Assembly (NCBI RefSeq): GCF_022651205.1
Contig: NZ_JALCQI010000004.1
Location: 1-64,000 of the forward strand
Source: Limosilactobacillus sp.
GTDB taxonomy: Bacteria > Bacillota > Bacilli > Lactobacillales > Lactobacillaceae
Reading direction: 5' to 3'
Length of the DNA stretch: 64,000 bases
The notes under the pieces were generated by a model. The model made no database searches and was not told the DNA's origin. It saw only the letters and a list, made by a program, of their open reading frames with translations. A program made the position numbers and the translations under genes. Positions 55,687 through 64,000 of this stretch are shown piece by piece (position 1 is the first letter of the stretch; each line of letters opens with the position of its first letter).

Positions 55687-56580
55687 TTAAATTAATTTTT
55701 CTTGGTGGAACGCGTTCAAAAGGCTGATAAATTGGGCTAAAGTTAACTTTTCTGGCCTAACCTGGGGTGAGATCTCGATCTGTTCCAAAACTTTTGTCAT
55801 TTTCGCTTTTATATCTGCATCTTTACCAATGACACTTTGTAGATTATTCCATAAACTCTTCCGTCGATGAGCAAAACAGCCACGGATAAATCCCATTAAC
55901 TTTTGCTTATCGAATGGTTCAACAGAAAGTGGTTCTTGTCGTTGTTTAAGGACTACGATCGCGGAATCAACGTTTGGTGCAGGAATAAACGAATGCCGTG
56001 AAACGTTAAAGGCAATCTCCGCCTCCATCTGGTACTCAATCGCTAACGTTAGTGAACCATACTGCTTTGTTCCTGGGTTAGCTGTTAACCGCTGGGCAAC
56101 TTCTTTTTGCATCATCACGGTGATTGAATTCCAGCGAACGGGGCTTGACAACAAGTTCATCAAAATAGGGCTTGTAATATAGTACGGTAAATTAGCGACA
56201 ACCTTGATCGGTTTATCTGGATTAGTAAATTGCTGCTTAATTAGTTCAGGTAAGTTTGCCTTTAAAACGTCTTGATTAATCACCGTAACATTATCGTAAG
56301 CAGCCAATGTCTTTTCCAAAACCGGGATCAAATCCTGGTCAATTTCTACGGCAACCACCTGTCCAGCCGCCTTGGCTAGTTGTTCGGTTAAAGCACCAAT
56401 TCCAGGGCCAATTTCAATTACGTTATCTTCACTCGTAACCTCTGCCGCATCAACAATCCGGTGGAGAATTTCAGGATCGGTCAAGAAGTTTTGACCAAAC
56501 CCCTTTTTGGCATGAATCCCATATTCGTTCAAGATTGAACGGGTTTCTTTTCTGTTACCGATTTGTGTTGATTCACTCAT
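55687..56580 (-). CDS. rsmA: 16S rRNA dimethyladenosine transferase
   Basis: Dimethylates the two adjacent adenines of helix 45 near the 3' end of 16S rRNA. The 297-residue protein has [15 protein letters not shown], the SAM motif [29 protein letters not shown] and the catalytic [12 protein letters not shown]. The length is normal. It overlaps the end of rnmV by four bases. Confidence 0.96.
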   Translation of the reverse strand: MSESTQIGNRKETRSILNEYGIHAKKGFGQNFLTDPEILHRIVDAAEVTSEDNVIEIGPGIGALTEQLAKAAGQVVAVEIDQDLIPVLEKTLAAYDNVTVINQDVLKANLPELIKQQFTNPDKPIKVVANLPYYITSPILMNLLSSPVRWNSITVMMQKEVAQRLTANPGTKQYGSLTLAIEYQMEAEIAFNVSRHSFIPAPNVDSAIVVLKQRQEPLSVEPFDKQKLMGFIRGCFAHRRKSLWNNLQSVIGKDADIKAKMTKVLEQIEISPQVRPEKLTLAQFISLLNAFHQEKLI

Positions 56581-57137
56581 TTTTCTTCCTCCCGATCCAA
56601 TTGTCGAACTGCATTTTCAAAATCCTCTCGGTGAATTTGGAACAGCTGTAGTCGTTTCAAAAGTTGTTTACCATTTCCGTAACCAATCCCGAGAATTTGA
56701 CCAAGCCGTTCCCGACGATGACGTGAATTAGTCCTCCCAGTTAGTCCGGCTATCTTCAAATCAGCACTCGTTATTTCAGCTGCTCCTGGCTCTCCCTGAG
56801 TATAAAGGTTCGCCAAAGCTGACTTAATCACTTCTGGTGCCGCATGTTCAACCCCAAGGCTTCCTTTAAATTCAGGAACACCCTGATCGCGGCGAATAAA
56901 GGCATGTTTGACCCCCGGAATTGCATTGCTAATCATTCTGCGAATCCGTTCACCGTTAAAGTCGGGATCGGTAAATACGATTAGCCCGCGAGTTGCCTGG
57001 AGCTTCTTTAGGCGAGCAATATCAACTTCCGATAGTGCTGACCCGTTAGTCTCATAGGTATCGGCATTAACTGCTTTTAAGATTTGCTTGGTATCGTCCT
57101 TTCCTTCAACAACGATTACTTCTTTAATCTTCTTCAT
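56577..57137 (-). CDS. rnmV: Ribonuclease M5
   Basis: Matures the ends of 5S rRNA. The 186-residue protein has an N-terminal Toprim domain with the Glu in [16 protein letters not shown] and the DxD pair in [15 protein letters not shown], and a C-terminal part with [16 protein letters not shown]. It overlaps tatD upstream by 14 bases and rsmA downstream by four, an unbroken operon. Confidence 0.95.
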   Translation of the reverse strand: MKKIKEVIVVEGKDDTKQILKAVNADTYETNGSALSEVDIARLKKLQATRGLIVFTDPDFNGERIRRMISNAIPGVKHAFIRRDQGVPEFKGSLGVEHAAPEVIKSALANLYTQGEPGAAEITSADLKIAGLTGRTNSRHRRERLGQILGIGYGNGKQLLKRLQLFQIHREDFENAVRQLDREEEK

Positions 57138-57939
57138 TAACTTTCTCCGTTAAAAATAGCTGCTGAGCATTATGGAATGTCTTGTAAGCTACTAATTCAG
57201 CGTCAACATTTTTCAATTTGGCAATTGCATCAACGACAAACTTGGTAAATCCCGGCTCATTCTCTTTGCCCCGGTACGGAATTGGCGTCAAGTAAGGAGC
57301 ATCAGTTTCAACCATCATCCGGTCTAACGGGACCGCTAGCGCAGCCTGATGGACTTCTTCGGCAGTTTTAAAACTAACGACGCCACTAAACGAGATCGCC
57401 ATTCCTAAATCCATAAATTTTTCGGCCATTTCTGGTGACCCATTAAAGCTATGCATTACCCCACCAAACTCATCCACATGTGAATCACGTAAAATCGGGT
57501 ACGCATCTTCCAAGGCATCCCGAACATGAATTGATACAGGCAAGTGAAATTGACGGGCAATTTCTAGCTGACGGGCAAAAACTTCCTGCTGGCGGTCATG
57601 GGGCGATTGTTCATCGTTAAAGTAGTCCAAACCGATCTCTCCGATTCCAACAACCTTAGGATCATGCAATTGTTGAATCAATTGTTTTTCGCTCTCATCA
57701 TTATAAAACCGAATATCCTCAGGGTGCCAACCAATGATTGCATGAAGATTGTCATAATCATGAGCGAGTTTAACAGCCCGCTCGTTAAGGATCGTATTTG
57801 AGCCAACAATATTCATCTGGGTAACCCCATAATGGGCCGCCCGTGCTTCAAACGCCGGAACATCATCATAAAAGGCGTCATCGTTTAGATGCGTATGCGA
57901 ATCATAAACTTGACGCCAGTTCTTATGTTGTTTACTCAT
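57124..57939 (-). CDS. TatD family metal-dependent hydrolase
   Basis: A 271-residue TIM-barrel hydrolase with the metal site YDSHTHLNDDAF, then GIGEIGLDYFNDEQSP and VETDAPYLTPIPYRGKENEP. TatD proteins act as 3'-5' DNA exonucleases or related phosphoesterases; the actual substrate in Firmicutes is not firm. It follows metG by 11 bases, the metG-tatD-rnmV-rsmA order being conserved (yabD in B. subtilis). Confidence 0.94.
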   Translation of the reverse strand: MSKQHKNWRQVYDSHTHLNDDAFYDDVPAFEARAAHYGVTQMNIVGSNTILNERAVKLAHDYDNLHAIIGWHPEDIRFYNDESEKQLIQQLHDPKVVGIGEIGLDYFNDEQSPHDRQQEVFARQLEIARQFHLPVSIHVRDALEDAYPILRDSHVDEFGGVMHSFNGSPEMAEKFMDLGMAISFSGVVSFKTAEEVHQAALAVPLDRMMVETDAPYLTPIPYRGKENEPGFTKFVVDAIAKLKNVDAELVAYKTFHNAQQLFLTEKVNEED

Positions 57940-57950
57940 TGAGCAACCTA

Positions 57951-59993
<2,043 letters not shown>

Positions 59994-60054
59994 CTAACTA
60001 ATTCCTAATTTTAATTAACCTTAAGTATAGCATTATCCGCAACCCACTCCAAGC

Positions 60055-60903
60055 TCAAAAGAGATCGAGCTGTTGTGGATCCTTGGGAGCAAGTCCCGTA
60101 AACTTAACCCCCATTAGTTGTTGCAACTGGAGAGCGTTCGGTGCCGCATCACCGCCAGAATTATTATTAAAAATAACACAGAGTTCCTCTGGCTTTGGCT
60201 CAAGCTGCTTGATCTGTTGAGCAAAGGAAACCAATTCCTCACTTGAATAACGGTAAAGTGTCCGTGTCTTCCGCCATTCTTTTCCAGCGTTGTCCCAGCC
60301 TTTTCGGTTACGACCATGTAAACGAACCATTACCAATTTTGGGTTCGTCGTTGCCAGGTGAAAGGGTACAGATGTTACCGTATCGTGTGGTTCATCGGCA
60401 GCCACCAAGGTAAAGTTAAGGTCCCGACAATACGAAATCAATGAATCAATAACACCCGGCCGGTACCAAGAATTATTTCGTAACTCAATTGCAATCGGTA
60501 GGTCACCCATCCAATCACGGATCAGTTTCAAATATTCAATATCTTTCACCGCCGAGTCAAAATACGGTGGAAACTGAAACAAAATTGTCTTTAGCTGGCC
60601 CGTGGCAATTAATGGTGAAATGGTTCGTCGGTACTGCTGAAAAAGCAATGCCAATTCACCCTTCTCCTGGTTTCGCTGATGAAGGGTCATCCCCTGGTGG
60701 GCCTTAATGATAAATTGAAACTCGCTCGGCACCTGTGAAAGCCAATTCCGAATCGTCGACATTTGAGGTAAAGCATAGAAAAAAGTATCGACTTCAACCG
60801 TTGGCATATGTTGAGCATATTCGTTTAAGGTCACAGGACGCTGCTCATTATTTATTAACGCCGGGTGCTCCGTCCAGGTTGTTAGACCCATCGTAATCTT
60901 CAT
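60055..60903 (-). CDS. DUF72 domain-containing protein (YecE type)
   Basis: A 282-residue TIM-barrel protein of the DUF72 family: MGLTTWTEHPAL near the start, VEVDTFFYALP, FQFIIKAHQGMTLH, VVAADEPHD-like LVAADEPHDT, VRLHGRNRKGWD and CVIFNNNSGGDAAPNALQL. The function is unknown. It ends about 75 bases before metG on the same strand and may be co-transcribed with it. Confidence 0.88.
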   Translation of the reverse strand: MKITMGLTTWTEHPALINNEQRPVTLNEYAQHMPTVEVDTFFYALPQMSTIRNWLSQVPSEFQFIIKAHQGMTLHQRNQEKGELALLFQQYRRTISPLIATGQLKTILFQFPPYFDSAVKDIEYLKLIRDWMGDLPIAIELRNNSWYRPGVIDSLISYCRDLNFTLVAADEPHDTVTSVPFHLATTNPKLVMVRLHGRNRKGWDNAGKEWRKTRTLYRYSSEELVSFAQQIKQLEPKPEELCVIFNNNSGGDAAPNALQLQQLMGVKFTGLAPKDPQQLDLF

Positions 60904-61153
60904 TTGCTCTTTCCTCCGTTATTCTCAGCAATTTCTTATTTTCTCGAAAATAAATTTATACTCATTTATTCCGGCTATCCAGAGCCGTCTTAATGACTTT
61001 TATGCACGATCTGACTTATTTTCACGCAGAATATGCAAAAAGCGACAATTTAGAAATGAGACGGTTTCTTAGAGATGTTCCAATTTGGGATCTTTCATGA
61101 TATCTTGATGGTGGAAACAATTAATGGTCCAAAAAATGAAAGGAGCGATCATA
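60904..61153. other. Divergent region upstream of the DUF72 gene and the 38-residue gene
   Basis: AT-rich. It contains TTCATGATATCTTG about 40 bases before the ribosome binding site of the small gene, the same 14 bases found at a similar place in the dlt leader. I cannot assign a promoter with confidence on either strand. Confidence 0.35.
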
Positions 61154-61270
61154 ATGTCATTAACTACAAAAACTATTCGTAACGTATTTTCACTAAAAAA
61201 GAGTGGTAGCGAAAAACGTCATCAGGGGATGCCATTTAAGGTCGCTGGCAAAGTGATCTTCTTCGAGTAA
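61154..61270 (+). CDS. Small basic protein (38 residues), uncharacterised
   Basis: Starts MSLTTKTIRNVFSLKKSGSE and ends KVAGKVIFFE. AAAGGAG lies eight bases before the ATG, and a strong terminator follows about 20 bases after the stop. The protein is basic, lacks a signal peptide and has no family I recognise. Signals on both sides make it a good gene candidate, either a small regulatory or stress protein; the role is open. Confidence 0.6.
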   Translation: MSLTTKTIRNVFSLKKSGSEKRHQGMPFKVAGKVIFFE

Positions 61271-61288
61271 TTATTTACCACAATATAA

Positions 61289-61350
61289 TAAAAAAGAAGC
61301 TGCTAGATTGCGTTTCATCTCATTGATTTACGCACGGCAGCTTCTTTTTT
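61289..61350. terminator. Bidirectional terminator between the small gene and the sirtuin gene
   Basis: AAAAAAGAAGCTGC pairs with GCAGCTTCTTTTTT across a ~30-base loop. With A and T runs on both sides it can serve both convergent genes. Confidence 0.88.
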
Positions 61351-62053
61351 AGTTAACTTTCAATTCCGCAAAGAACTTCGTCGCGTCGGTTTGGACCATT
61401 TCAAAATCACACGGTAATTGAAGGGCTTCCTGGTTAACTGCCAAGACCTTTGCCGCTGGGTTACGGTATTCGAGAAGACCGGCAAATGGATAAACCTTCA
61501 TTGAAGTCCCAACAATTACAACCAAATCTGCCGCCTGCATTGCCCGAACAGAGTTAATAATATTTTCCTGCTTAATCCCCTCATCATAAAGAACAATGTC
61601 AGGGCGCAATGCACCGCCATCCTTTTGGTGAAGTCGGCTCTTCAAGTACTCTGCAACAGGGACTGTTTCATGACATTTCTCACAGTACACATTGAAGAGG
61701 TTCCCGTGAAAGTCAATCAGGTGCTTTGTTCCCGCTTCTTCATACAAGTTATCAATATTTTGAGTAATAACGGTTGCCCGATCTTGCTTAGTTAATGCAG
61801 CCTGCTTTTGGTGAATAATATTTGGCTTTGCATCAGGAAAATACAGGTTATCCTTACAAAAATTATAAAATCCTTCTAGATCGCTTACAAAGTACCGGTG
61901 ACTCAAATAGTATTCCGCATTCCGATCTTTTGTATATAGTCCGTTAGCAGACCGAAAGTCCGGAATACCTGAAGCGGTTGAAACTCCCGCTCCCGTCAAA
62001 AAGACAATCCGTTGAGCATCATCAAATAATTGTTGTACTGCTTGTTCCATCAA
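61349..62053 (-). CDS. NAD-dependent deacylase (Sir2 family) with incomplete zinc site
   Basis: Removes acyl groups from lysines using NAD. The 234-residue protein has the Rossmann motifs GAGVSTASGIPDFRS, TQNIDNLYEEAGTKHLIDFHGN with the catalytic His, and VGTSMKVYPFAGL. The zinc module keeps only the first CxxC (VYCEKCHET); the expected second pair is replaced by LHQKDGGALRPDIV. Such loss occurs in some sirtuins and may mean that zinc is absent. It overlaps nothing but directly follows the HELLH gene. Confidence 0.9.
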   Translation of the reverse strand: MMEQAVQQLFDDAQRIVFLTGAGVSTASGIPDFRSANGLYTKDRNAEYYLSHRYFVSDLEGFYNFCKDNLYFPDAKPNIIHQKQAALTKQDRATVITQNIDNLYEEAGTKHLIDFHGNLFNVYCEKCHETVPVAEYLKSRLHQKDGGALRPDIVLYDEGIKQENIINSVRAMQAADLVVIVGTSMKVYPFAGLLEYRNPAAKVLAVNQEALQLPCDFEMVQTDATKFFAELKVN

Positions 62054-62054
62054 A

Positions 62055-63008
62055 TTACTTCCTTATGATATATGGAATATGGTTCTTTTCTAAAAATTCC
62101 TTTACTGGTTGATCATAAATCTTTTTGAATTCTTCTGGAGAATGTTTTGCTGTAGTGAATGAGTTCTGACCGATATTACGCCGTAAACCGACATAAGCTG
62201 GTTTACCAGTTTTCCGGTCCTTCATCCCCGAATTAAAAATTTCAAAAACCTGACGAACCTCAAGCCTGAGTTGCCGCTCACTAAGAACTGGTGAAAGGGT
62301 CGTGAACTTATCGTTATTCAAAGCTGGTAAGCCCCATGCTTCCATTTGCTGATCATACAAAGAATAAACCTTTACGATTGATCGCCACATATCAAAGGCG
62401 TTTTTAACCGGCTTCTTTGTAATTTCAGCATAGATTTTTTTGGCAGCTACAAAAGCAGTTGGATAGTTAGCTTGCAACCGATCTTCGTATTTTGGCAAGT
62501 GATCACCAAAGAATACTAAGGCATCTAAGAGTGTTAATAGGCGTAAAGCACGTTCGTCGTCATCTTCGCTTTCTGGGGTTAGGGTGTGCTCAATTCCCTT
62601 TAGATACTCTTCCTCGATCTTCTCATTAATTAAATCGTGCTTGCGTTGCTCTGCTACTACAACCCGGTGCATTGCAACGTTATATAGGTCTGTTGACATA
62701 ATCATCATTTGCTCATCCAATTCCCGATCACCAAGGGATAATTGGAAGAAGATTTGTGGGAAACCACGAAGAAGCATCAATAAATGGAGTAGTTCGTGCG
62801 ATGCAGTATAGTTTGGCTCGGTTAAGTCAGTGACTAATATTATCAATGCCCCAGGAATAGTTTGTTGAGTTGCCTGATCGTGACGGACATAGCCCGACTT
62901 TTCACCCTTAAATTGAACGAATACTGAACCTTCTGGATACAGTTCATTAACCTGATCAAGTAGGGCCTTATTAGCATCGTTTAATTTAATTGTTTGTTCT
63001 TCACTCAT
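62055..63008 (-). CDS. HELLH-motif protein, possibly the IpaB/EvcA-labelled family of lactobacilli
   Basis: A 317-residue soluble protein with a possible zinc protease motif, YTASHELLHLLMLLRG (about 68-83). No clear third ligand is seen; QMMIMSTDLYN (about 100-110) could be involved. The rest is helical. Proteins of this size next to mvaA in lactobacilli have been named IpaB/EvcA family, a label without a function. The ATG overlaps the end of mvaA by four bases, so it is coupled to the mevalonate gene. Confidence 0.6.
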   Translation of the reverse strand: MSEEQTIKLNDANKALLDQVNELYPEGSVFVQFKGEKSGYVRHDQATQQTIPGALIILVTDLTEPNYTASHELLHLLMLLRGFPQIFFQLSLGDRELDEQMMIMSTDLYNVAMHRVVVAEQRKHDLINEKIEEEYLKGIEHTLTPESEDDDERALRLLTLLDALVFFGDHLPKYEDRLQANYPTAFVAAKKIYAEITKKPVKNAFDMWRSIVKVYSLYDQQMEAWGLPALNNDKFTTLSPVLSERQLRLEVRQVFEIFNSGMKDRKTGKPAYVGLRRNIGQNSFTTAKHSPEEFKKIYDQPVKEFLEKNHIPYIIRK

Positions 63009-64000
63009 TGAGAGTCTCCTTTCCGGATCGTTGCTAAGAGTTGTTTAGCAATTTTTTGATCAACGTGTGACTGCTGACTTAGTTTTTCTACTAGTGGATC
63101 AATCTCTGCCTGTTTAGCACCAACACTAATCGCAAGGGAACGATATTGGAGTTTCATGTGTCCTGCTTGAATCCCTGTTGTTGCTAATGCTCGGATTGCT
63201 GCAAGGTTCTGAGCTAAACCAAGACTAACGATTACCGCGGCTAATTCTTGTGACGACTTGATGCCACTTAATCGATAATTTAACTTAGTCAACCGATTAA
63301 GACCAATTGAGCCACCAACAACCCCGACCGGCATTGGGAGAGTCATCTTACCCTCAAGTTGGCTGTTTGTGACCTGCCACGTACTTAATCCGCGATAATG
63401 GCCGTCACGACTTGCAAATGCATGGGCACCACTTTCAATTGCCCGCCAATCATTGCCACTAGCAATCACTGCCGCGTCAATTCCGTTCATAATTCCCTTA
63501 TTGTGGGTTGCTGCCCGATATGGATCAACTTGCGCCAAGTCGCTTAAGTCCGCGATCCGCTTTGCAACCAGTTCTCCATCCATCTGTTTGGTAGCAAGGG
63601 CTGGATAATCAACCTTACAAGTTACTGTTTGCAAACTATCAGTAGCATAGTTACTTAAAATAGCGGTAACAACATTATTGCCATTCTCACTCAAGTAATG
63701 AGCGACTGCTTCTGCCATTGTATTAACCGTGTTAGCCCCCATTGCTTGGCAAACATCAATCAAAAGATCAACACTAATAAAACGACCAACCTGGCGGATT
63801 CGTACTTGCTTAGCACCACCACCACGTTTTGCCATTGACGGGTGCGCTGCATTCGCAATTTCGATCAGCTTAGCTTCTTGATTCTTTAACCATGCGACCT
63901 TTGCAGCCGGATCTTGGACGTGATCAATCACAACTTGACCGACTAAGGCTCGCGAAGGTTCCTCGGCATAAAAGCCACCAGACTTTGCGATTCGTTGGGC
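63005..64000 (-). CDS. mvaA: Hydroxymethylglutaryl-CoA reductase, class II (start beyond the window)
   Basis: Reduces HMG-CoA to mevalonate for isoprenoid synthesis. The frame is open to the last base of the window, where it reads AQRIAKSGGFYAEEPSRALV, so the N-terminus is cut off. The 331 visible residues include the class II features QAMGANTVNTMAE, THNKGIMNGIDAAVIASGNDWRAIE, and LAQNLAAIRALATTGIQAGHM with the catalytic His. An internal GTG at 63931 is not the start. It forms an operon with the HELLH gene. Confidence 0.95.
   Translation of the reverse strand, partial: AQRIAKSGGFYAEEPSRALVGQVVIDHVQDPAAKVAWLKNQEAKLIEIANAAHPSMAKRGGGAKQVRIRQVGRFISVDLLIDVCQAMGANTVNTMAEAVAHYLSENGNNVVTAILSNYATDSLQTVTCKVDYPALATKQMDGELVAKRIADLSDLAQVDPYRAATHNKGIMNGIDAAVIASGNDWRAIESGAHAFASRDGHYRGLSTWQVTNSQLEGKMTLPMPVGVVGGSIGLNRLTKLNYRLSGIKSSQELAAVIVSLGLAQNLAAIRALATTGIQAGHMKLQYRSLAISVGAKQAEIDPLVEKLSQQSHVDQKIAKQLLATIRKGDSQ

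Noticed and set aside
63005..63931. Complete HMG-CoA reductase starting at 63931
   Set aside because: The frame continues to the window edge with family-typical sequence, so the gene is cut by the boundary and the internal GTG is not its start.

Overview
The window looks like part of a Lactobacillaceae chromosome, most likely Limosilactobacillus (reuteri/vaginalis/oris type). The evidence is low-to-moderate GC, strong AGGAGG ribosome binding sites, a YSIRK-type LPQTG surface protein with a FGLRKLNVGVAS signal, a dlt operon with dltX, and a class II HMG-CoA reductase (mevalonate pathway). Nearly all genes are housekeeping genes and most lie on the minus strand. No tRNA, transposase, integrase, CRISPR array or phage gene was seen. 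The species assignment is inference.

Layout. (1) 1-360: promoter and leader of an rRNA operon reading leftward off the window, with tandem P1/P2 promoters and a boxA-like leader. (2) 729-1329: a small two-gene RelE-like toxin module. (3) 1410-15103 (minus): pth, mfd, rqcP, divIC, S1 protein, tilS, hpt, ftsH, hslO, dusB, lysS. From memory this is the B. subtilis origin-proximal gene order, including the rRNA operon after lysS. (4) 15354-26155: a CBS/ACT protein, a Fic protein, codBA, alr-acpS and the rightward dltXABCD operon, which D-alanylates teichoic acids using the D-Ala made by Alr. (5) 26282-49581: a giant LPQTG protein, cshA, murF, lemA-htpX, a phosphatase, sortase A, a DUF915 hydrolase, a PTS EIIC, rpmE2, a second-type murA, pyrG-rpoE, a lipoyl-transfer enzyme, an HD hydrolase, a HAD phosphatase and a choloylglycine-hydrolase-family enzyme. 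(6) 49642-63008 and the right edge (minus): a lipoprotein, prs, glmU, purR, ispE, veg, rsmA, rnmV, tatD and metG, again in the B. subtilis order, then a DUF72 protein, a sirtuin, a HELLH protein and mvaA (cut by the edge). Blocks 3 and 6 adjoin in B. subtilis; here about 35 kb separates prs from pth.

Regulation readable from the sequence: a PyrR-type attenuator before codBA, a CTP-sensing reiterative-transcription attenuator before pyrG (promoter, GGGC start and C/U-rich terminator arm all present), a CtsR-like operator on the ftsH promoter, and many intrinsic terminators.

The least explained structure is a family of six intergenic repeats (near 14.3, 16.8, 34.8, 37.3, 50.4 and 55.1 kb). Each combines degenerate ~50-bp units, and five of them carry a long hairpin. 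The stems covary: GCTAGCAA/TTGCTAGC in three copies, GACAACAA/TTGTTGTC in two, with outer stems that differ but still pair. This suggests selection on a folded nucleic acid. A separate ~106-bp cruciform lies at 48.5 kb.
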